NCBI RefSeq assembly: GCF_038397785.1
Contig: NZ_CP151642.1
Span: forward strand, 1,736,001 to 1,800,000
Origin: Salinibacterium sp. TMP30
Lineage (GTDB): Bacteria; Actinomycetota; Actinomycetes; Actinomycetales; Microbacteriaceae
DNA: 64,000 nt
Direction: 5' to 3'
Shown here: positions 1 to 8,378 of the stretch, one piece after another
Position numbering within the stretch: the first letter of the stretch is position 1
How the letters are laid out: the number at the start of each line of letters is the position of its first letter
Translations under genes and position numbers: made by a program
The notes under the pieces: generated by a model
What the model was told of the DNA's origin: nothing
The model's input: the letters and a program-made list of their open reading frames with translations, nothing else
Databases searched by the model: none

Positions 1-165
1 GTTCTTGATGGTTCGATCCGCCCACTCTTGCCTGTCGGATTGTCGCTTCTCGCTGAAGTTGGAGCAATCGATAAGGACGCTGCCGCCGCCGTTATTGCAG
101 TGACAACGGAAAAAGTACTTGGCCGCGGTTTACCTGTCGGTGAACTGCGCTTTCAGCTCTCCTAA
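1..165 (+). CDS. C-terminal end of an unrecognised protein (partial)
   Basis: An open frame enters from the left edge and ends at TAA 163-165, giving 54 residues ending in ...GELRFQLS. The piece is rich in Ala, Leu and Val and looks like the helical tail of a globular enzyme, but it carries no motif that identifies the family. It converges with the polyamine-binding protein gene and is separated from it by a strong stem-loop. A metal-dependent hydrolase tail is one possibility, but this is only a guess from the overall pattern. Confidence 0.6.
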   Translation, partial: VLDGSIRPLLPVGLSLLAEVGAIDKDAAAAVIAVTTEKVLGRGLPVGELRFQLS

Positions 166-173
166 AACTGCTC

Positions 174-199
174 CGCGCTAGCGACGTGGGGCTAGCGCG
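174..199. terminator. Bidirectional stem-loop terminator
   Basis: A perfect 9-bp inverted repeat (CGCGCTAGC / GCTAGCGCG) with an 8-nt loop lies between two convergent genes, 8 nt after the stop of the left-edge gene and 15 nt after the stop of the minus-strand gene. There is no clear U-run on either side. It may therefore work as an RNA end-protecting hairpin or as a weak bidirectional terminator. Confidence 0.65.
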
Positions 200-214
200 T
201 GGGCTTAACGCGAA

Positions 215-1420
215 CTATCCCTTGCCGGTAATGCGGCGGAATTCTGCGTTAAACGCTTGGTCGTCCGTTGTGGTGAGCGTTCGGAAGATGCTGGCACGTG
301 ACATTGCTGAGGCGTTCGGGAACGTGAACTGGTTTTCGGCCAGCTTCGGGTAGTTCTCAATTGCGTATTCAAGCGTTCCATCGACGGGGCTTACGCACCG
401 AATCCAGTCCACAACTTCTGCGGCATTTGCGGGCTCATAGTAGAAGTTCATGAGCTTCTCAGCGTTGGTCTTGTGCTGAGCACCGGCAGGAATCACGAGA
501 GAATCGGTGAAGAACGTTCCGCGCGAACCCGGGAGCAAGAACTTGTACTTCTCGTAGCCTGCTTTCGCGTTGAGCACGGCGATATCTCCGGCACGAGCGA
601 ACCCTGCAATAGCTTCACCCGACTTGAACGTGTCGATGTAGTCACTGCCCATGACGCCAAGAATGTGCTTTGAGGCGAGGTGTTGCTCGAGCACCGCACT
701 CGCTTTCTTGAACTCGTCGATTCCCCAACCATCTTGGGAAATATCAACACCCTGCGAGAGCAAAAGCATGCCCATCGTGTGACGCATCTCGGCAAGCACA
801 ACGACTTTTCCTTTGAGATCGTCTCGCCATAGCTGCTCAACGGCTGACAGGCCTTCAGGATATTCTTCTGTGTTCCAGGCGAGCCCGATAAAACCGCTCT
901 GCCACGGCAATGAGTAGTCGCGGTTGGGATCGAAATCTGGTTGGGCCAGCGACGAGTTCAGGTTCACCTTGTTCGGGATGTTTTCTGAGTTGAGTTTCTG
1001 GGCGTACCCGAACCTGATAAGGCGGGCAGCCATCCAGTCACTGACGACGATGACGTCTGCCCCCGTGGGCTTGGCGAGCGCGAGCTGGTCTTTCATCGTC
1101 AAGTAGAACCCGACATTGTCTTTCACAACAGCGCGGTATTCAACGCTGATGCCTGACTGCTTCGTGAACTCCTTAAGCGTCGGAGAGTGACCGCTGAGGT
1201 CTTCGTCGAGGTACGACGGCCAGCTCGCCCACACCAGCGAGCTGTCACTTTCAGAAATATCAATAGCACTCGAATCACCCGGTGCAGCACATGCTGCAAG
1301 AGCTAGCGCAGTTGCGCCAAGCCCCGCTCCCTGCAATAGCCGCCTGCGGCTGAGTTGAGATTGCTTCGCCTGCAGCGCTAGCTGCTGGATCGATGGATCC
1401 TGCGGAAGTGGTCTCGTCAC
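215..1420 (-). CDS. Spermidine/putrescine ABC transporter substrate-binding lipoprotein (PotD-like)
   Basis: This 401-residue extracytoplasmic solute-binding protein probably captures a polyamine and delivers it to an ABC importer; no permease or ATPase gene is in the window. Residues 25-27 are RRR, followed by a hydrophobic stretch and a lipobox ending at Cys44 (LALAAC), so a Tat-like or Sec lipoprotein signal is likely. The mature part has the periplasmic-binding-protein fold pattern of the PotD/PotF class (VVSDWMAARLI, LPWQSGFIGLAWN). The open frame extends upstream to 1621, but GTG 1420 is chosen because GAAGGAG lies 6 nt before it and the signal peptide follows directly. The exact ligand cannot be read from the sequence. 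Nearby ald, aminotransferase and aldehyde dehydrogenase genes support amine uptake. Confidence 0.85.
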   Translation of the reverse strand: MTRPLPQDPSIQQLALQAKQSQLSRRRLLQGAGLGATALALAACAAPGDSSAIDISESDSSLVWASWPSYLDEDLSGHSPTLKEFTKQSGISVEYRAVVKDNVGFYLTMKDQLALAKPTGADVIVVSDWMAARLIRFGYAQKLNSENIPNKVNLNSSLAQPDFDPNRDYSLPWQSGFIGLAWNTEEYPEGLSAVEQLWRDDLKGKVVVLAEMRHTMGMLLLSQGVDISQDGWGIDEFKKASAVLEQHLASKHILGVMGSDYIDTFKSGEAIAGFARAGDIAVLNAKAGYEKYKFLLPGSRGTFFTDSLVIPAGAQHKTNAEKLMNFYYEPANAAEVVDWIRCVSPVDGTLEYAIENYPKLAENQFTFPNASAMSRASIFRTLTTTDDQAFNAEFRRITGKG

Positions 1421-1579
1421 GTTTTCTCCTTCGCCCCCACCAATTACCCCGATGGTAGTGAGCGCAGTTTGGGTAGTTGTAGCCCCAGTTAGGAGGGGCT
1501 TTGTGGGCGCGTGGTAATAATTCCATGTTTTGCGCTGAAAATCGCGCCATAATTGTGCCCAATTCGGGTACCGCGCCGT

Positions 1580-1585
1580 TACGCT
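1580..1585 (+). promoter_or_regulatory. Candidate -10 box of a leaderless ald transcript
   Basis: TACGCT lies 7 nt before the ald ATG, the spacing expected if transcription starts at the A of the start codon. No Shine-Dalgarno sequence precedes the ATG. The upstream 1510-1560 part of the divergent intergenic region is AT-rich and could hold a regulator site. No convincing -35 was seen. Confidence 0.45.
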
Positions 1586-1592
1586 CTGGACT

Positions 1593-2708
1593 ATGAAGAT
1601 TGCTGTTCCCACCGAAATCAAAAATAACGAGTTCCGCGTCGCGATTACCCCAGCAGGGGTGCACGACTTAGTTGCACACGGTCACGAGGTTCTCGTTCAG
1701 TCGGGCGCTGGCCTTGGCTCGTCCATTACCGATGAGCAATATGTTGTGGCAGGTGCGACGCTAGCTCCGGATGCTGCGAGCACGTGGGCTGCAGCCGATG
1801 TGCTCGTGAAAGTTAAGGAGCCCGTGGCTTCGGAGTACCAGTACTTCCGTGAAGATCTCGTACTTTTCACCTACTTACACCTTGCTGCGGAAGAAGAACT
1901 TACTCGCGCTCTGCTCGACGCCAAGGTCACTTCGATCGCCTATGAGACTGTTCAGCTCCCATCGCGCGCGTTGCCGTTGTTGGCTCCGATGAGCGAAGTC
2001 GCTGGTCGTTTGTCCGCAATTGTGGGGGCAAATGTGATGCTCAAGCCCAATGGTGGTCCAGGGATGCTGGTTCCTGGTGTTCCTGGAACGCACCCTGCGG
2101 AGGTCGTGGTTCTTGGTGGCGGTGTCGCTGGAACGAGTGCTATTTCTGTCGCGGTCGGGCTCGGTGCCCAGGTGACGGTGCTCGACACGAACATTCAGCG
2201 TCTGCGTGAACTGGATGCTCTGTATGCCGGTCGCATCAAGACGATTGCGTCGAATGGTTTTGAGATTGAGCGGGCGCTTGTGACCGCCGATCTGGTGATC
2301 GGTTCCGTTTTGATTCCTGGAGCGAAGGCCCCCAAGCTAGTGAGCAATGAGCTAGTTTCGCGAATGAAGCCGGGGAGTGTTCTCGTTGATATCGCGGTGG
2401 ATCAGGGCGGCTGTTTCGCAGACTCTCGCCCAACAACGCACGCCGATCCCACGTTTACTGTTCACGGTTCTGTGTTCTACTGCGTAGCTAATATGCCAGG
2501 CGCGGTACCCCACACGTCAACATATGCCTTGACTAACGCGACGATGCCGTACCTACGTGCTATTGCAAACCTGGGCTGGCGTGCAGCGCTTGCCGCTGAT
2601 TCTGCACTGGCCTTGGGCTTGAACACTTTTGGTGGTTCCGCGGTGAATGCACAGGTTGCCGAAGCTCACGGACTCGTCCAGGCCCGCCTTGAGGATGCAC
2701 TGCGCTAA
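1593..2708 (+). CDS. ald: Alanine dehydrogenase
   Basis: NAD-dependent L-alanine dehydrogenase interconverts alanine with pyruvate and ammonium in the cytoplasm. The 371 residues match the family length. The active-site residues known from the Mycobacterium enzyme fall at the same positions: Arg15 (EFRVAITP), Lys75 (VKVKEP) and His96 (TYLHLA). The Rossmann motif VLGGGVAGTSA sits near residue 175. The start is the first ATG and appears leaderless. It is divergent from the PotD-like gene. With the pyruvate-type aminotransferase at 24131 it could recycle alanine to pyruvate during amine breakdown; this link is inferred. Confidence 0.96.
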   Translation: MKIAVPTEIKNNEFRVAITPAGVHDLVAHGHEVLVQSGAGLGSSITDEQYVVAGATLAPDAASTWAAADVLVKVKEPVASEYQYFREDLVLFTYLHLAAEEELTRALLDAKVTSIAYETVQLPSRALPLLAPMSEVAGRLSAIVGANVMLKPNGGPGMLVPGVPGTHPAEVVVLGGGVAGTSAISVAVGLGAQVTVLDTNIQRLRELDALYAGRIKTIASNGFEIERALVTADLVIGSVLIPGAKAPKLVSNELVSRMKPGSVLVDIAVDQGGCFADSRPTTHADPTFTVHGSVFYCVANMPGAVPHTSTYALTNATMPYLRAIANLGWRAALAADSALALGLNTFGGSAVNAQVAEAHGLVQARLEDALR

Positions 2709-2747
2709 CGGTCGACGCAGTTCACGAAAGTGGTTGATGTGTAGTTC

Positions 2748-5700
2748 CTACGAGGGTAGTCGCACTCGGTCTGCGCCGCCGTCGATCAGCCTCCAGTAGT
2801 GCCCGGAGCCTGTGCTGAGCGGCGGCGGCAGTTCGCGCGTTCGCGCGACTTGGCGATAGTCGCTGAGGGTGCAGCCGTCTAGGAGAACTGTGGCATGTGC
2901 TCTTAGCAGTGCGAGAGCCCCCCAGCGGGACTGCCATTCATCAATCGATCCAACGAGGGCAACCGGTCGATCTGAGTCGGCGATGAGGAGTTCGCGCTCG
3001 GTTCCCTGTGCCCCTTCGAGGGTGCGCACGTGCCAGCCTGCAGTGGTAAGCGCGGCGACCGTCGCCCCCAGCCGGCTACTTCCAATCACAAGATTCTCGG
3101 CGGACGGCAGTGTCTCTGCAGCAGCGGGAACCGGATCGGGTGGATAGGTCCCACTCAGCGCTATCTGCACTCGTGCACCTTTCCATAGCCCACCCCCGAC
3201 TGGCAGCGCGGAGGCATAGTCAGCGGATACTCCCCCCGAGAGCACGAAATCTTGTCTGCTGCCGAATCGAAGTCTCAGCGTGTTCGGAATCAGCTGGGCT
3301 ACTGATTGCAGGGCCGGAGTAATGCGCTGAGCACTCGCGACTACCCAAATGTGGTGCGCCGGGCCTTCGCGCAGCAGTCGCGCGAGCCTGTCGAGCGCTG
3401 CAACACGGTAGTCATCGTCGAAGCGCGATATTGCCACATCGAGATCGTCAATTGCCAGCAGTGTTGGAAGGTTGTGGAGCTGCGGGAACTCGGGGCCATC
3501 GAGCCGAGCATGCAATTCTGCGAGAGTGTCCCAGAATCCGGCGGGTTCGAGGCCGCCCACTACGACCCGGAAGCCGGCCGCCGAGCCGCTGACGGGCTTC
3601 CTGGCGGCCTCGAGGTGAACTTTCGGGACAGGGTGCGCCGACGCTGGTGCAGAGATCGCAGCAGCGAATGTTGCGATCGCTACACTCTTTCCGCTGCCGG
3701 GCGCGCCCAGCATGAGCACGCTCCCCTCACTGGTCGGAGTCCACTCTGCTATACCGTGCCTTTGTTCGTGGGGCAGATCCGTGAGTCCGAAGGCCACCAC
3801 TGCACCGCGCTCTGGATTCGAATTGCATGCAGCTCTGAGCGCATTCGACTCAGCTGAAGCACTCGATGCGCTTGGTACCGTGCTCCTTCGAAGCGTATCG
3901 TGAAGCTCCGTGACAACGGCGAGCGGGATAGTGTCGGCGAGAGGTTCGCACCAGGGTCGTCGCGGGCTCGATGGGGTCGGCCATCGCCGTGCGACCGTGA
4001 TGACGTCACGAGGTGTGGCGAGAGCGAACTGCACCAGCTCGGCGGAAGACGAGCCATGAGCAACCCACGCTCGACCTTTTGCGCCCGCAGTTAGCTCGGC
4101 GGCGCGATCGCTACCGATTACCGCAGAGCTGTCGGCGCCATTGTTGACGCGCAATGAGATTCGGAGGTCAGCATTTGCGAGAAGTGCGTCGCGCACAACA
4201 CCTGAGGGGCGCTGAGTGCACAGGATGAGGTGCACACCGAGAGATCGTCCGCGAGCGGCAATGTCGCTAAATAGCGCGTGAAGCTGGGGGTAGTCGCCCA
4301 TCATTGCGGCAAACTCATCGACCACGATTACGAGGCGCGGAAGGGACCCGAGTTCAGCGATGTCTCTCACGCCTGCTTGCGCAAGGGCGCGTTCGCGGTG
4401 CTGAAGCTCTGCGCGGAGGCTTGCAAACGCCCGGCTGGCTGCAGTCTCATCGAGGTCGGTGATGATCCCGACCGTGTGTGGCAGTTCGGCAAGGTGAGCG
4501 AACGCGGAACCCCCCTTGAAATCTACAAGGAGAAACGTGACGTCGACCGGGGACGTTTCAGCCGCCATCGCAAGGACCCACGAGATCAATAGCTCGCTTT
4601 TGCCACTTCCCGTTGTTCCGCCGACGATCGCGTGCGGTCCGTGCTCTACAAGATCGAGCACGGTTCGGCCCTTCGCGCCCACTGCTGGTCGGCTGCACAA
4701 CGAGCGCGCGCGTTTCGACGGTGAATCGGCGACCGCACCGAGTTGCTCGAGAAGCTGGCGGAACTCGACCACATCAGGAACTGCCCCATCACTGATCGCT
4801 AGCCCGTCCCGCGCGGCGATCTCGTGCGCCGCGAGCGCCCAGACCAGAGCCTGTTCTCGGCCGAGAAATGATGGATCAAATTCGCGTCGCTGATGCTTGT
4901 CAGGGTGACTGACGACGGCAATCATGTCACCGCTGACACGAATGACGATTCGATGCCCGCTAGGCACTTCTCGTTCGTTCGAAACAACACTGATCGATGC
5001 GCTCGGTGCATCCGTGCCCAACTCACCCCAGTGCACGCTAGCGCGCTCATGAGACCAACTTTCCGCATCCGCTCCACCATCAGAACGCAAAACCCGATGA
5101 GGCAGACAAGAACCCCATCGTTCAGCGCTCAACCTGCCGCGGAACCTCACCCAACTGGTCGTGGGGGAAAGAGTGCGAGCCAGTTGAATCGCCAACGCCC
5201 GCGCCAACGACAGCGCGATTGGCTCATTGCCAAAAATTGCGATCCCCAGTCGAGCATTAACCGCGATCGGAGCACCCTCCAGTCTGGCCGCATGATCGGC
5301 AAGCCGCTGATAGTGCTCATCAGTTGATGCGTCTACACGGTCATGAGCCCCGGTTCGCTCAAGCGAAAGACTACTGCGAACGCTGCCGTAGCCGAGGTGC
5401 ACGGGTAGCACGTCGCGGGGCTCTCTCATCCACCGGGCCGAATCAGTAAGCACGTCTCGCACCAAGGAAATTGCTGGCGGCGTGCGTTCTGCGAGGTCGC
5501 AACTCTCTCGACGATGATGGGCATCAATCGCTGACTGCGTCGTCGAAACGTCCCGCGAGAAACGCGCTTGCTCTGCTCGCAACTTCTTGCGTGCCGTCAC
5601 GCGCGAATCAATATAACTTCCTGTCGCCGCCAGCGGCCCCAAGGCAGCAAAGATCAGCGCGAACGTCGAACCTGTAATCAACCAGATCGCCAATGACGCG

Positions 5701-5804
5701 ACGATCGGCACTGTTGCTGCCACGACCGGAAATCGAAATGGCGGGGCTGGCTGCGGCGCAGACGGCAAAGTGATTCGGGGATCATTGGCGCGGGATTCGG
5801 TCAC
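2748..5804 (-). CDS. FtsK/SpoIIIE-family ATPase, EccC/EssC-like (type VII secretion-type)
   Basis: A 1018-residue membrane ATPase. Two transmembrane helices lie at about residues 24-62, followed by a linker and two P-loop ATPase domains. The first has Walker A GTTGSGKS at 396-403, the LLVDFKGGSAF motif, and Walker B VIVVDE with Glu497. The second has GAPGSGKS at 700-707 and a less typical LLAIDD at about 782-787. This layout matches EccC/EssC motors rather than the DNA translocase FtsK, since there is no gamma domain; EccC proteins usually carry three ATPase domains, so this one is short. GTG 5804 is chosen because GGTGGAG precedes it by 7-8 nt; the frame is open to 5843. It is the last gene of the kinase/FHA cluster. 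No WXG100 substrate or other ESX component is in the window. Confidence 0.85.
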   Translation of the reverse strand: MTESRANDPRITLPSAPQPAPPFRFPVVAATVPIVASLAIWLITGSTFALIFAALGPLAATGSYIDSRVTARKKLRAEQARFSRDVSTTQSAIDAHHRRESCDLAERTPPAISLVRDVLTDSARWMREPRDVLPVHLGYGSVRSSLSLERTGAHDRVDASTDEHYQRLADHAARLEGAPIAVNARLGIAIFGNEPIALSLARALAIQLARTLSPTTSWVRFRGRLSAERWGSCLPHRVLRSDGGADAESWSHERASVHWGELGTDAPSASISVVSNEREVPSGHRIVIRVSGDMIAVVSHPDKHQRREFDPSFLGREQALVWALAAHEIAARDGLAISDGAVPDVVEFRQLLEQLGAVADSPSKRARSLCSRPAVGAKGRTVLDLVEHGPHAIVGGTTGSGKSELLISWVLAMAAETSPVDVTFLLVDFKGGSAFAHLAELPHTVGIITDLDETAASRAFASLRAELQHRERALAQAGVRDIAELGSLPRLVIVVDEFAAMMGDYPQLHALFSDIAARGRSLGVHLILCTQRPSGVVRDALLANADLRISLRVNNGADSSAVIGSDRAAELTAGAKGRAWVAHGSSSAELVQFALATPRDVITVARRWPTPSSPRRPWCEPLADTIPLAVVTELHDTLRRSTVPSASSASAESNALRAACNSNPERGAVVAFGLTDLPHEQRHGIAEWTPTSEGSVLMLGAPGSGKSVAIATFAAAISAPASAHPVPKVHLEAARKPVSGSAAGFRVVVGGLEPAGFWDTLAELHARLDGPEFPQLHNLPTLLAIDDLDVAISRFDDDYRVAALDRLARLLREGPAHHIWVVASAQRITPALQSVAQLIPNTLRLRFGSRQDFVLSGGVSADYASALPVGGGLWKGARVQIALSGTYPPDPVPAAAETLPSAENLVIGSSRLGATVAALTTAGWHVRTLEGAQGTERELLIADSDRPVALVGSIDEWQSRWGALALLRAHATVLLDGCTLSDYRQVARTRELPPPLSTGSGHYWRLIDGGADRVRLPS

Positions 5805-5905
5805 ATGCCTACTCCACCAGCACATGGCATCCTGCCACGGCACTCACCCACAGCCGTGGAGAGACTGCCCTCGCTGATTGCTGTGAGGGAGGCTTCGTCG
5901 GAAAG

Positions 5906-8368
5906 CTAACTCACAATGAAGAACTGTTCGCCAATCTCAACACGCGTGCCCCGCATTACCCGGTAGCGTTTGCCTGGCTCGCAACGCTTTGGCTCTCCTC
6001 CAGGCTCTCGAACAACACTTCCATTGCCTGAATACCGGTCGCTGATCCAGAATGCGCCCGCCATCTGACCAAACTCGAGATGAGTTTTTGATACAGATTT
6101 ACTCGGATCAGTAATCGGGACCACGATGTCGAACTTCTCGGAGGGTTCCGGTGTCGGATTGCGCCCAACAAGCCCGGTGCCCGTCACGATCACACTGTCG
6201 CCGGTGCTGAACTGCAGCACAAATCGCGTTCCCGAGATACTGCGTTCCACGATCCGGGTGTCTTCTACGTCTTCCTCATCTGACGCAACCGACGCGAGCG
6301 GAGTAGGCGGCGCAATCGGCAACTCAACGCGGTGATGAAACATCGGTGGTGGCGCAAGAACCGAGCTGCCAAGAGCCGCTGCAGCCCCATCGTTAGCTGC
6401 GGAACTCTGAACACCTTCAGGCTCAGACTGCCCCTCACCATCACCGGGGTGGGGAACCGCACTGAGAGGCTCAAAGCTAGTCTTAACGGAATCAACCTTC
6501 ACAACCGCGTCGTCGACGGCACTCGGAATTCGCGCGCCAGCCTCATAGTCGTCGTGTGTGACGTTCTCATCGCGTGAGAGCTCATCAGCGAGTGGCGCCA
6601 GCGCGGAGTCTGGCTCGAGCTCAGCATTGTGCGCCTGAGGAGGTTCTTCATGGGGCGCAGATTCTTCAGCATGCGCCACTTCTTCCGGCAACACAGCGAC
6701 TCCTGCCGGCTCGTCAAATACTTCTTGGGTCTGCTGACTGTTGGACTCTGGCCCTGACTCTAACTTTGGCCCTGATTTTAACTCTGGCCCTGACTCCAAC
6801 TTTGGCTCTGCCGTTTCCGTGACCGTGCTCGCACGCACGGTAGGTGTTCCCCACGGAAACGGGTCGAGCGCAGGCGCGCTAGTCGATCGGGATGTGGGCC
6901 CAACTCCGTGCTTAACAAATCCGCAAGAACCACAGAAAATATCGGACTCCGACAGAGACTCACCACACTGGGCGCACACAGCCTCGGACGAAGCCAATCT
7001 GGCCGACGCCGACTGCATTGCGGTGTGATCATTCGCACGAGTGCCCTCGACAGCGGGACCGACATTCGAATCGGGACCACCATTGCTTCCCGTCATTGCG
7101 TCGCGCGGCTGCGTTTCGAAAGCCTCGGATATCCGTGGTGCCGTGCCACTAATTGATGCCACATCAGACGCCGAGTCAACAGACTCCCTCGGTGGCGCTG
7201 GCTGCTCGCTCACACGCTCAGAGGCCACTGGAGCGAATCCAGATGCTCGTAGTCGGTCTGCTGTTGTGAAGACTGGCTCATCACCGAGTGGGCGCACGGG
7301 CCTGACCGGAGAACGATTCTGAGCCGGCGCAACAGCTTCCGGGCGCCCAACCTTGCTCAAATCGGGCTCAAATGGAGAACGTGGCAATGGAGAAGGCTCA
7401 ACGAGCGGTTCAGGCTCAAAGAGAGCCTCAGGCTCAGCCTCAGGCATAACTTCAAACTCTGCGCTGTCGAGCGAAGCTACGTCCAGGTTGTGCGCTTCGT
7501 CTTCATCCGTTGTTTGCGATTCGTCGTTACTAGTATCACTGTTATCGTCGCGGCTGCCAGCGGAAATCTCGACCGAGTCATCCATGGTGATGGCGGTGTG
7601 CTCGTCGGCGGCGAGTTCACCGCCGTGACGCTCTACAGAAACGTCAGTGCCTCTCGTGTCCGACGCGGAATCACCCTCAACTGACAGGGAAAGATCCGAC
7701 TCATCTGCCGGTGTGGGCCACGCGATCTCCTGCGGATTTGGCGCAGGCAGGTCGCGCCAGCGTGTTTCCGGCGCCGGGGCAGCATTCGAAACTCCACCAG
7801 AATCCGCAGCTGCTACCGCATCAGAGCTACCAGCGAGACTGTCAACGGCCCGAGGCTCCAGCGCGGCAGCGTCCGCTGGCTCCGCGGAATGAGCAGACCC
7901 TTCGGTCTCGCCGGAAATCTGCGCAAGAGCCAACGGATCGCCGAGCTGCAGAGCAGGGATAGCTGCCGCGTGTGCGTGTCCAGCGTTATGCCGACCTTGT
8001 GCATCTGACCGTGACGTTTCGTTCACTTCGTCACGCACAGCAACTCTGGCCGAGCTCGAATCCTCGTCCGCAATTACGGCAATATCATCCTGGACGTGAA
8101 GTGCAGTTGTTGTCGCGCGAACGGTATCACCGGATGAGGCTGCCGCCGAGCTGACTGCGTCAGTCGTTTCGTTCGTGAGATGGCGTGGTGCGGTTAGCGA
8201 TTCCACCGCCTGAGCCTTCTTCGCGGCTCGTTTCGACCGCGCAGATTTCGACCGTTTGGGCGCTGCATCAGCACTCCGGCGGGCGCGGCGGGACATGGCG
8301 GGCCGCCCACACTCGGCGCAGTAAACAGCATCGGCGGGCAGTTGCGTCGCGCAAAAAGAACAAATCAC
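5906..8368 (-). CDS. Zinc-ribbon and FHA domain protein with long acidic linker
   Basis: An 820-residue protein with three recognisable parts. There is an N-terminal zinc ribbon (Cys3, Cys6, Cys17, Cys20) and a second zinc ribbon at 465-482 (CAQC...CGSC). A C-terminal FHA domain covers roughly 725-815 (GLVGRNP, SVSKTHLEFG, GNGSV). FHA domains bind phosphothreonine, so this is a likely reader of the cluster's kinase. The linkers are acidic and rich in Ser, Ala, Glu and Pro and are presumably disordered. Start GTG 8368 places the zinc ribbon at the N-terminus and follows GAGG by 8 nt; an open frame continues to 8413. It lies 10 nt after the TgpA-like gene and 101 nt before the EccC-like gene, so it is probably co-transcribed. 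Confidence 0.85.
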   Translation of the reverse strand: MICSFCATQLPADAVYCAECGRPAMSRRARRSADAAPKRSKSARSKRAAKKAQAVESLTAPRHLTNETTDAVSSAAASSGDTVRATTTALHVQDDIAVIADEDSSSARVAVRDEVNETSRSDAQGRHNAGHAHAAAIPALQLGDPLALAQISGETEGSAHSAEPADAAALEPRAVDSLAGSSDAVAAADSGGVSNAAPAPETRWRDLPAPNPQEIAWPTPADESDLSLSVEGDSASDTRGTDVSVERHGGELAADEHTAITMDDSVEISAGSRDDNSDTSNDESQTTDEDEAHNLDVASLDSAEFEVMPEAEPEALFEPEPLVEPSPLPRSPFEPDLSKVGRPEAVAPAQNRSPVRPVRPLGDEPVFTTADRLRASGFAPVASERVSEQPAPPRESVDSASDVASISGTAPRISEAFETQPRDAMTGSNGGPDSNVGPAVEGTRANDHTAMQSASARLASSEAVCAQCGESLSESDIFCGSCGFVKHGVGPTSRSTSAPALDPFPWGTPTVRASTVTETAEPKLESGPELKSGPKLESGPESNSQQTQEVFDEPAGVAVLPEEVAHAEESAPHEEPPQAHNAELEPDSALAPLADELSRDENVTHDDYEAGARIPSAVDDAVVKVDSVKTSFEPLSAVPHPGDGEGQSEPEGVQSSAANDGAAAALGSSVLAPPPMFHHRVELPIAPPTPLASVASDEEDVEDTRIVERSISGTRFVLQFSTGDSVIVTGTGLVGRNPTPEPSEKFDIVVPITDPSKSVSKTHLEFGQMAGAFWISDRYSGNGSVVREPGGEPKRCEPGKRYRVMRGTRVEIGEQFFIVS
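6743..6805 (-). repeat. 18-bp tandem repeat encoding a hexapeptide
   Basis: About three and a half copies of an 18-bp unit (GGCCCTGACTCTAACTTT type on the plus strand) encode L-E/K-S-G-P-E/K repeats near residues 523-543 of the zinc-ribbon/FHA protein. The unit is a multiple of three, so copy-number change would keep the frame. Confidence 0.75.
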
Positions 8369-8378
8369 GGGTAGTCCT

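Noticed and set aside
2748-5804. Assignment of the ATPase as the cell-division translocase FtsK
   Set aside because: It has two tandem ATPase domains, only two membrane helices and no gamma DNA-binding domain, which fits EccC/EssC rather than FtsK.
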